Assembly: GCF_024756235.1 (NCBI RefSeq)
Contig: NZ_JANUGY010000006.1
Coordinates: 434,001-498,000, forward strand
From: Massilia kyonggiensis
GTDB taxonomy: Bacteria; Pseudomonadota; Gammaproteobacteria; Burkholderiales; Burkholderiaceae_D
Direction of reading: 5' to 3'
DNA: 64,000 nucleotides
Part shown: positions 48,127 to 55,834 of the stretch, one piece after another
Layout of the letters: every line of letters begins with the position of its first letter
How positions within the stretch are numbered: position 1 is the stretch's first letter
Notes under the pieces: generated by a model
What the model was told of the DNA's origin: nothing
The model's input: only the letters and a program-made list of their open reading frames with translations
The model's database searches: none
Translations under genes and position numbers: made by a program

Positions 48127-48944
48127 CGGCCTGGCTCGATCAGGTCTTCTGCGAGGATGCGCTGGCCGGCATGGCGCGCATCCCCGACGGCAGCATCGAC
48201 CTGATCCTGACGGACCCGCCGTACAATCTGGGCAAGGATTACGGCAACGGCTCGGACCAGCAGAGCGTGGAGGATTACCTCGCGTGGACCGAACGCTGGA
48301 TCGATTGTGCGCTGCCGAAACTGAAAGACAACGGCAGCCTGTACATCTTTCTCACGTGGCGCTTCGCGCCCGAGATCTTCGTCATGCTGAAGCGGCGCAT
48401 GACGATGATGAACGAGATCATCTGGGACCGCCGCGTCCCCTCGATGGGGGGCAGCACCAGGAGCTTTTCCTCGGTGCACGACACCATCGGCTTCTTCGTG
48501 AAGCGCAAGGATTATTATTTCGACTTGGACTCCGTGCGTATCCCGTACGACGCCGAGACGAAGAAGGCGCGATCGCGCTCGATCTTCGTGGGCGCCAAGT
48601 GGCTGGAAGTGGGTTACAACCCGAAGGACTTGTGGAGCGTGTCGCGCCTGCATCGCGAACATGCCGAACGGGTCGACCATCCGACCCAGAAACCGCTCGA
48701 GATCATCGAGCGCATGGTCAAGGCGTCGTGCCCGCCGGGCGGCGTCGTGCTCGACCCGTTCATGGGCAGCGGCACGACGGCACTGGCCGCCAAACGCCTC
48801 GGCCGGCATTTCACCGGTTTCGAGCTGAACCCCGCTTACTGCGCGACCATCGCGGAACGTTTATCCGCCCCCGCGCAGCCGGCCACGAAAAAACGCAAAG
48901 GCGCCCGCACGGACGCCGCCACCGAAGGAGTGAACCAAGCATGA
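48123..48944 (+). CDS. Beta-class DNA methyltransferase (N6-adenine or N4-cytosine) inside the his operon
   Basis: 273 residues. Motif [13 protein letters not shown] is at 31-41 and motif I (SAM binding) [14 protein letters not shown] at 210-223, so the order is IV then I (beta class). HPTQKP at 186-191 is the usual motif X region. It resembles the YhdJ/CcrM-like group by motif spacing, but lacks the long CcrM C-terminal extension; the tail is Lys/Arg/Ala-rich. It overlaps hisD and hisC by 4 bases each (ATGA), and hisC's GAAGGAG ribosome site lies in its last codons. No restriction gene is nearby, so it is an orphan methyltransferase. Its target sequence is unknown. Confidence 0.93.
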   Translation: MTAWLDQVFCEDALAGMARIPDGSIDLILTDPPYNLGKDYGNGSDQQSVEDYLAWTERWIDCALPKLKDNGSLYIFLTWRFAPEIFVMLKRRMTMMNEIIWDRRVPSMGGSTRSFSSVHDTIGFFVKRKDYYFDLDSVRIPYDAETKKARSRSIFVGAKWLEVGYNPKDLWSVSRLHREHAERVDHPTQKPLEIIERMVKASCPPGGVVLDPFMGSGTTALAAKRLGRHFTGFELNPAYCATIAERLSAPAQPATKKRKGARTDAATEGVNQA

Positions 48945-50035
48945 CCCGCATCGACAACCTCATCGCCAACACGATCCGCGAAGACGTCCGTGCCGGCCAT
49001 ATCTACAACGTGCCGGATTCGAGCGGCTACATCAAGCTGGACGCGATGGAAAACCCGTACCAGCTGCCGGATGCGCTGCGCGCCGAGCTGGCCCAGCGCC
49101 TGGCGGACGCCGTCCTGAATCGCTACCCGGTGCCGTCGTACGCGGGCATCAAGGAACGCATCCGCGCGAAGCTGGGCGTGCCGGCCGGGTTCGACGTCAT
49201 CCTCGGCAACGGCTCGGACGAGATCATCTCTATCCTGTGCACCGCCACCGCCCGTCAGGATAAACGCTCGGTCGTGCTGGCGCCGATCCCGGCATTCGTG
49301 ATGTTCCAGCGCTCCGCCCAGTTCGCGGGCATGGACTTCGTCGGCGTGCCGTTGAAAGCCGATTTCTCGCTGGACCGCGCCGCCATGCTGGCCGCCATCG
49401 ACAAGCACAAGCCGAGCCTCGTGTTCCTGGCGTACCCGAACAACCCGACCGGCAACCTGTACGACGAGGCCGACATGGTCGCGATCATCGACGCGCTGGG
49501 CGAGAACGGCATCGTCGTCGCGGACGAGGCCTACCACCCGTTCGCGCGCACGAGCTTCATGGACAAGCTGCCGCAGTATCCGAACCTCGTCGTGATGCGC
49601 ACGCTGTCCAAGCTGGGCCTGGCCGGCATCCGCCTGGGCTACCTGGCCGCCGCGCCCGCGCTGCTGGAACAGTTCGACAAGGTGCGCCCGCCGTACAACG
49701 TCAACGTATTGACGCAGGTGGCCGCCGAATTCGCGCTCGACCACGTCGAAGTGCTGGACGAGCAGGCTGCCCGCCTGAACGAGGCGCGCACGGAACTGGC
49801 CGCCGCGATGGCCGCGCTGCCGGGCGTGACGGTGTTCCCGTCGAGTGCCAATTTCATCACCTTGCGCGTACCGGACGCGGAAAAGACCTGCGCTAAACTG
49901 TTCGCAGAACGGGTGTTGATTAAAAATTTGAGTAGAATGCATGAATTGCTGGCCAATTGCATCCGTGTTACGGTCAGCACCCCGGAAGAGAACTCCGTAT
50001 TCCTGAATGCCCTGAAGGCTTCGCTGCAAGCCTGA
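48941..50035 (+). CDS. hisC: Histidinol-phosphate aminotransferase
   Basis: 364 residues, a class I/II PLP enzyme that transaminates imidazole acetol phosphate. The substrate-binding NPYQLP, the YPNNPTGN motif, the DEAYHPF Asp/Tyr pair and the PLP Lys in [12 protein letters not shown] are seen, and the length is normal. Its ATG overlaps the methyltransferase stop. The last part is richer in A and T than the rest (around 49890-49960). hisB follows after 20 bases. Confidence 0.97.
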   Translation: MTRIDNLIANTIREDVRAGHIYNVPDSSGYIKLDAMENPYQLPDALRAELAQRLADAVLNRYPVPSYAGIKERIRAKLGVPAGFDVILGNGSDEIISILCTATARQDKRSVVLAPIPAFVMFQRSAQFAGMDFVGVPLKADFSLDRAAMLAAIDKHKPSLVFLAYPNNPTGNLYDEADMVAIIDALGENGIVVADEAYHPFARTSFMDKLPQYPNLVVMRTLSKLGLAGIRLGYLAAAPALLEQFDKVRPPYNVNVLTQVAAEFALDHVEVLDEQAARLNEARTELAAAMAALPGVTVFPSSANFITLRVPDAEKTCAKLFAERVLIKNLSRMHELLANCIRVTVSTPEENSVFLNALKASLQA

Positions 50036-50055
50036 ACACCGCCGAGCACCTTGCA

Positions 50056-50646
50056 ATGACCCGCACCGCAGAAATCACGCGCAACACCAGCGAGACGCAG
50101 ATCCGCGTCGCGCTCAACCTGGACGGCACCGGCCGCCAGAAACTCAATACCGGGGTGCCGTTCCTCGACCACATGCTGGACCAGATCGCGCGCCACGGCC
50201 TGATCGACCTCGAAGTCGAGGCCGTCGGCGACCTGCACATCGACGACCACCACACCGTCGAGGACACGGGCATCACGCTGGGCATGGCGGTCGCCAAGGC
50301 CATCGGCGACAAGAAGGGCATCCGCCGCTACGGCCATGCCTACGTGCCGCTGGACGAGGCGCTGTCGCGCGTCGTGATCGACTTTTCCGGCCGCCCGGGC
50401 CTGGAGTGGCACGTGCCGTTCACCCGCGCGACCATCGGCCGCTTCGACGTCGATCTCACCATCGAGTTCTTCCGCGGCTTCGTCAACCACGCCGGCGTGA
50501 CGCTGCACGTGGATAACCTGCGCGGCGTGAACGCGCACCACCAGTGCGAGACCGTCTTCAAGGCCTTCGGCCGCGCGCTGCGCATGGCGTCCGAACTGGA
50601 TGCGCGCGCCGCGGGCACGATTCCGTCCACCAAGGGCAGCCTGTAA
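50056..50646 (+). CDS. hisB: Imidazoleglycerol-phosphate dehydratase
   Basis: 196 residues, the monofunctional HisB (no N-terminal histidinol-phosphatase domain). The two metal-binding repeats are seen: [13 protein letters not shown] with DDHHTVED, and [16 protein letters not shown] with NAHHQCE. Dehydrates IGP to imidazole acetol phosphate. No his phosphatase gene is recognisable nearby, so histidinol-phosphate phosphatase must be elsewhere. Confidence 0.97.
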   Translation: MTRTAEITRNTSETQIRVALNLDGTGRQKLNTGVPFLDHMLDQIARHGLIDLEVEAVGDLHIDDHHTVEDTGITLGMAVAKAIGDKKGIRRYGHAYVPLDEALSRVVIDFSGRPGLEWHVPFTRATIGRFDVDLTIEFFRGFVNHAGVTLHVDNLRGVNAHHQCETVFKAFGRALRMASELDARAAGTIPSTKGSL

Positions 50647-50661
50647 CGCACGGATTCCAGA

Positions 50662-51300
50662 ATGACGAACAAGATTGTTGTGATCGATGGCGTGGGCAAC
50701 CTGCGCTCGGTGGCACAGGCCCTGCGCGCGGTCGCGCCCGAAGCCGACGTGCAGATTTCGAACGACCCGGCCGTGATCGACGCGGCCGACCGCGTCGTGC
50801 TGCCCGGCCAGGGCGCGATGCGCGATTGCATGCAGAGCCTGCGCGAATCCGGCGCCCAGGACGCGCTGCTGCGCGCCACCCGGACCCGTCCCGTGATGGG
50901 CGTGTGCGTGGGCGAGCAGATGCTGTTCGACCTGAGCGAGGAAGGCGACGTCCCCGGCCTGGGCCTGTTGCCCGGCAAAGTGGTGCGCTTCCAGCTCGAC
51001 GGCAAGCTGCAGCCCGACGGCTCGCGTTTCAAGGTGCCGCAGATGGGCTGGAACCGCGTGCACCAGTCGCGCGCGCACCCGCTGTGGAACGGCGTGGCCG
51101 ACGACAGCTATTTCTATTTCGTGCACAGCTATTTTGCCGTGCCGGAAAACGCGGCACACACCATCGGCGAAACCGATTACGGCGCACCGTACTGCTGTGC
51201 CGTCGCGAAGGACAACATCGTCGCTACCCAGTTCCACCCGGAAAAGAGCGCCGCTGCTGGCTTGCAACTGTACAAGAATTTCGTTCACTGGAATCCGTAA
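50662..51300 (+). CDS. hisH: Imidazole glycerol phosphate synthase, glutaminase subunit
   Basis: 212 residues, the class I glutamine amidotransferase subunit that supplies ammonia to HisF. The catalytic Cys82 is in VMGVCVGEQ; His192 and Glu194 in QFHPEKS complete the triad. hisA begins about 40 bases downstream, with hisF after it. Confidence 0.97.
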   Translation: MTNKIVVIDGVGNLRSVAQALRAVAPEADVQISNDPAVIDAADRVVLPGQGAMRDCMQSLRESGAQDALLRATRTRPVMGVCVGEQMLFDLSEEGDVPGLGLLPGKVVRFQLDGKLQPDGSRFKVPQMGWNRVHQSRAHPLWNGVADDSYFYFVHSYFAVPENAAHTIGETDYGAPYCCAVAKDNIVATQFHPEKSAAAGLQLYKNFVHWNP

Positions 51301-51341
51301 TTTCCGCCGTCTATCCGGCATTAACCTAATCGATACCGACC

Positions 51342-52118
51342 ATGCTGCTGATCCCCGCCATCGACCTGAAAGACGGTCACTGCGTTCGCCTGAAACAGGG
51401 CGATATGGACCTCGCCACCGTGTTTTCCGAAGATCCCGCCGAGATGGCGCTGCACTGGCTGAAGAAGGGTGCGCGCCGTCTGCACCTGGTCGATCTGAAC
51501 GGTGCGTTCGCGGGCAAGCCGAAGAACGAAGAGGCGATCAAGTCGATCCTGCAAGTCGTGCAGGAATACGCCGAAGACAACGACCTGGACGAGATCCCGG
51601 TCCAGCTGGGTGGCGGCATCCGCGACCTGGACACCATCGAGCGCTACCTGGACGACGGCATCACCTACATCATCGTGGGCACCGCCGCCGTCAAGAATCC
51701 GGGCTTCCTGCACGACGCCTGCGGTGCCTTCCCGGGTTCAATCATCGTCGGCCTGGACGCCAAGGACGGCAAGGTCGCGACCGACGGCTGGAGCAAGATG
51801 TCCGGCCACGAAGTCATCGACCTGGCCAAGAAATTCGAAGGCTACGGCGTCGAATCGATCATCTACACCGACATCGGCCGCGACGGCATGATGGGCGGCG
51901 TAAACATCGAAGCGACCGTGCGCCTGGCGCAGGCCGTCAAGATCCCGATCATCGCCTCGGGCGGCCTGCACAACCTGGCCGACGTGGAAGCCCTGTGCGC
52001 CGTGCAGGACGAGGGCATCGAAGGCGTGATCTGCGGCCGCTCGATCTACGAAGGCACGCTCGACCTGGCCAGCGCGCAGGAACGCGCGGATGAACTCACC
52101 GAGGGCGCGCAGGCGTAA
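51342..52118 (+). CDS. hisA: ProFAR isomerase
   Basis: 258 residues, a (beta/alpha)8 barrel with [14 protein letters not shown] (catalytic Asp8) and [11 protein letters not shown] (second catalytic Asp), and the phosphate loops GGGIRD and ASGGL. It isomerises N'-ProFAR to PRFAR. A GC-rich hairpin lies in the 69-base gap before hisF. Confidence 0.97.
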   Translation: MLLIPAIDLKDGHCVRLKQGDMDLATVFSEDPAEMALHWLKKGARRLHLVDLNGAFAGKPKNEEAIKSILQVVQEYAEDNDLDEIPVQLGGGIRDLDTIERYLDDGITYIIVGTAAVKNPGFLHDACGAFPGSIIVGLDAKDGKVATDGWSKMSGHEVIDLAKKFEGYGVESIIYTDIGRDGMMGGVNIEATVRLAQAVKIPIIASGGLHNLADVEALCAVQDEGIEGVICGRSIYEGTLDLASAQERADELTEGAQA

Positions 52119-52135
52119 TTCCCGCCCGCGCCCGC

Positions 52136-52167
52136 GCCGCCGTCACCGTTTGCGCGGGGACGGCGGC
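52136..52167 (+). other. Hairpin in the hisA-hisF gap
   Basis: GCCGCCGTC (52136-52144) pairs with GACGGCGGC (52159-52167) across a 14-base loop, ending 20 bases before the hisF ATG. No T-run follows. It could modulate hisF translation or mRNA processing; it could also be a chance GC-rich pairing. Confidence 0.35.
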
Positions 52168-52187
52168 TGAATATCGCAAATACTCTT

Positions 52188-52949
52188 ATGCTCGCAAAAC
52201 GCATCATCCCCTGCCTGGACGTCACCGGCGGCCGCGTGGTCAAGGGCGTCAACTTCACCGAATTGCGCGATGCCGGCGACCCCGTCGAGATCGCACGCCG
52301 CTACAACGAGCAGGGCGCCGACGAGATCACCTTCCTCGACATCACTGCCTCCAGCGACGGCCGCGACCTGATCCTGCCGATCATCGAAGCCGTGGCATCG
52401 ACCGTGTTCATCCCGCTGACCGTGGGCGGCGGCGTGCGCAAGGTCGAGGACGTGCGCCGGCTGCTGAACGCCGGCGCCGACAAGGTGTCGATGAACACCT
52501 CGGCCGTGACGAACCCGCAACTCGTGTACGACGCGTCGCAAAAGCACGGCTCGCAGTGCATCGTCGTCGCCATCGACGCCAAGCAGGTCGCGCCCGGCAA
52601 GTGGGAAGTCTTTACCCACGGCGGCCGCAACCCGACCGGCCTCGACGCCGTCGAATGGGCCCGCAAGATGGAAAGCCTGGGCGCCGGCGAACTGCTGCTC
52701 ACCAGCATGGACCGCGACGGCACGAAGTCCGGCTTCGACCTGGGCCTGACGCGCGCCGTGTCCGACGCCGTTGGCATCTCGGTGATCGCCTCGGGCGGCG
52801 TGGGCGGCCTGCAGGATCTCGCCGATGGCGTGCTGGAAGGGCATGCCGACGCCGTGCTGGCCGCGAGCATCTTCCACTACGGGCAGCACACGGTCGGCGA
52901 AGCCAAGCGCTTCATGGCGGACCGCGGCATCCCGATGCGCCTCGACTGA
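52188..52949 (+). CDS. hisF: Imidazole glycerol phosphate synthase, cyclase subunit
   Basis: 253 residues, a (beta/alpha)8 barrel. The catalytic Asp11 is in [14 protein letters not shown] and Asp about 130 in VVAIDAKQV; the phosphate loops are GGGVRKVED and ASGGVGG. With HisH it makes IGP and AICAR. hisI follows within 3 bases. Confidence 0.97.
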   Translation: MLAKRIIPCLDVTGGRVVKGVNFTELRDAGDPVEIARRYNEQGADEITFLDITASSDGRDLILPIIEAVASTVFIPLTVGGGVRKVEDVRRLLNAGADKVSMNTSAVTNPQLVYDASQKHGSQCIVVAIDAKQVAPGKWEVFTHGGRNPTGLDAVEWARKMESLGAGELLLTSMDRDGTKSGFDLGLTRAVSDAVGISVIASGGVGGLQDLADGVLEGHADAVLAASIFHYGQHTVGEAKRFMADRGIPMRLD

Positions 52950-52952
52950 TTG

Positions 52953-53399
52953 ATGGAACCGACGACCATGGTGACCCCGACCACCCCCCCGATGATCCCG
53001 GCCCAGCCCTGGCTCAAGAAAGTCCAATGGGACGAGCATGGCCTCGTGCCGGTGATCGCCCAGGAAGCCGCCACCGGCGACATCCTGATGTTCGCCTGGA
53101 TGAACCGCGAAGCCCTCGCCAGGACCGTGGAGCTCGGCGAGGCCGTGTACTGGAGCCGCTCGCGCAAGAAGCTGTGGCACAAGGGCGAAGAGTCCGGCCA
53201 CGTGCAGAAAGTGCTGGAAATCCGCCTCGACTGCGACGAAGACGTGGTGCTGCTGAAGGTCGAGCAGGCCGGCGGCATCGCCTGCCACACCGGCCGCCAT
53301 TCCTGCTTCTTCCAGAAGTTCGAGGACGGCGACTGGAACAGCGTCGAGCCCGTCCTGCAGGATCCGGACACCATCTACACCAACTCGAAGAAGAAATAA
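52953..53399 (+). CDS. hisI: Phosphoribosyl-AMP cyclohydrolase
   Basis: 148 residues from the ATG at 52953. Core: [37 protein letters not shown], the metal ligands in RLDCDED, and CHTGRHSC with the conserved Cys. It opens the adenine ring of PR-AMP. The first 16 residues (Thr/Pro/Met-rich) are not typical; ATGs at 52968 and 52992 would give a more usual start, so the true start is uncertain. It is separate from hisE, unlike the enteric fused HisIE. Confidence 0.94.
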   Translation: MEPTTMVTPTTPPMIPAQPWLKKVQWDEHGLVPVIAQEAATGDILMFAWMNREALARTVELGEAVYWSRSRKKLWHKGEESGHVQKVLEIRLDCDEDVVLLKVEQAGGIACHTGRHSCFFQKFEDGDWNSVEPVLQDPDTIYTNSKKK

Positions 53400-53740
53400 T
53401 GAGCACGCAACTGGAACGCCTCGCGGCCGTCATCGAATCCCGCAAGCCGGCCAACGGCGGCGACCCCGCGGCCTCGTACGTGGCGAAGCTGTTCGCCAAG
53501 GGCGACGACGCCATCCTGAAAAAGATCGGCGAGGAAGCCGTCGAGACCGTGATGGCCGCGAAGGACGTGCGCGCCGGCGCGGACGCGTCGAAGCTGCTGT
53601 ACGAGACGGCCGACCTGTGGTTCCATTCGATCGTCCTGCTGGCGCAGTTCGGCCTCACGCCGCAGCAGGTGCTCGATGAGCTGGCACGGCGCGAAGGCAT
53701 TTCCGGCATCGAAGAGAAGGCGTCGCGTCCGCAAGACTAA
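53399..53740 (+). CDS. hisE: Phosphoribosyl-ATP pyrophosphatase
   Basis: 113 residues, an all-alpha MazG-like NTP pyrophosphohydrolase with [22 protein letters not shown] and the metal motif [14 protein letters not shown]. It hydrolyses PR-ATP to PR-AMP. The ATG shares one base with the hisI stop (TAATG), so translation is coupled. A HIT gene follows after 15 bases. Confidence 0.96.
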   Translation: MSTQLERLAAVIESRKPANGGDPAASYVAKLFAKGDDAILKKIGEEAVETVMAAKDVRAGADASKLLYETADLWFHSIVLLAQFGLTPQQVLDELARREGISGIEEKASRPQD

Positions 53741-53755
53741 GAACCTGGAGAGAAC

Positions 53756-54130
53756 ATGGATAACTGCATCTTCTGCAAGATCATCGCCAAGCAGATCCCG
53801 GCCAGCGTGGTGTACGAGGACGACGAGTTGCTCGCGTTCAAGGACATCAACCCGGCCGCGCCCGTCCACCTGCTGGTGATCCCGAAGCAGCACGTGGCCA
53901 GCCTGTCCGACTGCACCGATGCGCACGCGCCCGTGCTGGGCAAGATGCTCGCGCTGGCGCCGAAGCTGGCGGCCGAGCACGGCATCGCCGTGAAAACCGG
54001 CCCGGACGGCCAGCGCAGCGGCGGCTACAAGACGCTGTTCAATGTCGGTCCGGACGGCGGGCAGGAGGTGTATCACCTGCACCTGCACGTCTATGGTGGT
54101 CCGCGTCCGTGGCGTGGCTTGGGAACGTAA
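53756..54130 (+). CDS. HIT-family protein (HinT-like)
   Basis: 124 residues with the histidine triad near the end (YHLHLHVYGG) and the N-terminal CIFCKIIAKQIPA, as in HinT purine phosphoramidases, which hydrolyse AMP-lysine and similar adducts. It lies between hisE and tatA, the order seen in many Burkholderiales. No direct role in histidine synthesis is known. Confidence 0.94.
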   Translation: MDNCIFCKIIAKQIPASVVYEDDELLAFKDINPAAPVHLLVIPKQHVASLSDCTDAHAPVLGKMLALAPKLAAEHGIAVKTGPDGQRSGGYKTLFNVGPDGGQEVYHLHLHVYGGPRPWRGLGT

Positions 54131-54169
54131 TTCCCCAAAGGAAAGAGGGCATTCTTGCCCTAAACCGCT

Positions 54170-54175
54170 TATACT
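54170..54175 (+). promoter_or_regulatory. Possible -10 box before tatA
   Basis: TATACT lies in the 97-base gap between the HIT gene and tatA, matching 5 of 6 of the -10 consensus, but no convincing -35 is at the right distance. A small GGGC/GCCC hairpin lies just upstream (54147-54160). tatABC may therefore be partly independent of the his transcript. Confidence 0.3.
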
Positions 54176-54227
54176 GGCGTAGCTTTAGCTTACGCTGATC
54201 GGGTTAGCGCCCGGCAAGGAGAAAACA

Positions 54228-54470
54228 ATGGGTTCGTTAAGTATCTGGCACTGGCTGATCGTGCTGGTCGTGGTGGTGGTGGTGTTCGGTACGGGCAAGC
54301 TGCGCAATGCGGGCTCGGACCTGGGCAAGGCCGTCAAGGGTTTCAAGGATGGCATGAAGGGCGACGAAGACGGCAAGACGCCTGCCAGCCAGACGGCACA
54401 ACAGACCACGCAACAGGTCGCCGACAAGTCGACGATCGACGTCGACGCGCGCGAAAAGACTCGTCATTGA
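54228..54470 (+). CDS. tatA: Sec-independent translocase subunit TatA
   Basis: 80 residues: one N-terminal membrane helix ([19 protein letters not shown]), the hinge FGTGKL, an amphipathic helix ([15 protein letters not shown]) and a polar tail rich in Gln/Thr. It polymerises to form the Tat pore. A ribosome site AAGGAG lies before the ATG. tatB follows after 29 bases. Confidence 0.96.
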   Translation: MGSLSIWHWLIVLVVVVVVFGTGKLRNAGSDLGKAVKGFKDGMKGDEDGKTPASQTAQQTTQQVADKSTIDVDAREKTRH

Positions 54471-54499
54471 TCACGCAGCGTGGTTGAACTGAATCATCC

Positions 54500-55006
54500 A
54501 TGATCGATCTCGGACTTACCAAACTCGCCGTCATCGGCGCGGTGGCATTGGTCGTGATTGGCCCCGAGAAATTGCCTAAGGTGGCGCGCATGGCCGGCAC
54601 CCTGTACGGCCGCGCCCAGCGCTACCTGCACGACGTGAAGTCGGAGGTCTCGCGCGAGATCGAGATGGAAGAATTGCGCAACCTGCACAAGGATATCCAG
54701 GACAGCGCGCAAAGCTTCAAGTCCGAGGTCGACACGTTCAAGTCCGAGGTCGAGAACACCGTCTCGACCCACATGGACGAGGTCGAGTCGGCCTGGCGCG
54801 GCGACACGGCCGTGATGCCCACGACGGCCTCGACGGACGACATCGAGCGCAAGGCGCGCGACTTCCGCCGCAAGAAGCTGGCAAAGACGTCGAGCATGCC
54901 GGCCTGGTACAAGAATCGCCAGGGCACGCGTCAGCATGTGCTGTCCGGCGCGGCACGCGTGCGCAAGTTCCGTCCCGGCGCCACTTCCAACACCAAATTT
55001 TTCTGA
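54500..55006 (+). CDS. tatB: Sec-independent translocase subunit TatB
   Basis: 168 residues. The N-terminal MIDLGLTKLAVIGAVALVVIGPEKLP is the TatB membrane helix and GPEKLP hinge, followed by a long amphipathic, charged helix (VKSEVSREIEMEELRNLHKD) and a basic tail (SSMPAWYKNRQGTRQ). With TatC it recognises twin-arginine signals. Length is typical for betaproteobacteria. Confidence 0.95.
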   Translation: MIDLGLTKLAVIGAVALVVIGPEKLPKVARMAGTLYGRAQRYLHDVKSEVSREIEMEELRNLHKDIQDSAQSFKSEVDTFKSEVENTVSTHMDEVESAWRGDTAVMPTTASTDDIERKARDFRRKKLAKTSSMPAWYKNRQGTRQHVLSGAARVRKFRPGATSNTKFF

Positions 55007-55042
55007 TGACGGCCGCCGTTGGGCGCCGCCTCCTAGCGCCAG

Positions 55043-55798
55043 ATGACTGAAGAAACCGCGGGCGAAGAAACCTTCATCTCCCACCTGGTCGAGCTGCGCG
55101 ACCGCCTGATCAAGGCAACGTACGGCATCGCCATCGCGTGCATCGCCCTGATGGCGTGGCCGGGCCCGGCGCGCATCTACGATTTCCTCGCGGCGCCCAT
55201 GCTGGCCGCGCTGCCGGCCGGCTCCAAGATGATCGCCACCGGCGTCGTCGCGCCTTTCCTCGTGCCGATGAAGGTCACGCTGCTGATCGCCTTCATCCTC
55301 GCGCTGCCCTGGGTGTTTTATCAGGTCTGGGCTTTCGTCGCGCCCGGGCTGTACGCGCACGAAAAACGGCTCGTGCTGCCGCTCGTGATCTCGTCGTCGT
55401 TGCTGTTCATCGGCGGCGTCGCGTTCTGTTATTTCTTCGTGTTCGGCCGCGTGTTCCACTTCATCGGCAATTTCTCGCCGAATTCCATCGCCGTGATGCC
55501 GGACATCGAGAACTACCTCGACTTCATCATGTCGATGTGCCTCGCGTTCGGCGCCACGTTCGAGGTGCCGGTCGTCGTCGTGATCCTCGTGCGCATGGGT
55601 ATCGTCAGCGTCGAGAAGCTGCGCTCGATCCGTCCGTATGCCATCGTCGGCGCGTTCGTCATCGCCGCCATCGTCACGCCGCCGGACATCGTCAGCCAGC
55701 TGGCGCTGGCCGTGCCGATGTGCCTGCTGTTCGAGCTCGGGTTGCTGATGGCGCCGATCTTCGTGCGCGCCACGCAGGCGCCGCAGGAACAGTCCTGA
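55043..55798 (+). CDS. tatC: Sec-independent translocase subunit TatC
   Basis: 251 residues, six membrane helices. The N-terminal SHLVELRDRLIK motif and conserved Glu in the third region (FVAPGLYAHEKR) are the twin-arginine-binding elements; FLRNNG-type loops and the VTPPDIVSQ periplasmic segment are also present. It is the last gene of the plus-strand block. A symmetric terminator follows. Confidence 0.97.
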   Translation: MTEETAGEETFISHLVELRDRLIKATYGIAIACIALMAWPGPARIYDFLAAPMLAALPAGSKMIATGVVAPFLVPMKVTLLIAFILALPWVFYQVWAFVAPGLYAHEKRLVLPLVISSSLLFIGGVAFCYFFVFGRVFHFIGNFSPNSIAVMPDIENYLDFIMSMCLAFGATFEVPVVVVILVRMGIVSVEKLRSIRPYAIVGAFVIAAIVTPPDIVSQLALAVPMCLLFELGLLMAPIFVRATQAPQEQS

Positions 55799-55803
55799 TC
55801 CGA

Positions 55804-55831
55804 AACAACGGCGCCCGCGGGCGCCGTTGTT
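55804..55831. terminator. Symmetric terminator between tatC and the acylase gene
   Basis: A 28-bp perfect palindrome (AACAACGGCG at one end, CGCCGTTGTT at the other, GC-rich centre) lies between the convergent tatC and acylase stops. It can fold on either strand; T-runs are short. Confidence 0.7.
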
Positions 55832-55834
55832 CAT

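Noticed and set aside
48123..48944. A complete restriction-modification system
   Set aside because: Only the methyltransferase is present; neighbours are hisD and hisC and no endonuclease or specificity gene is seen.
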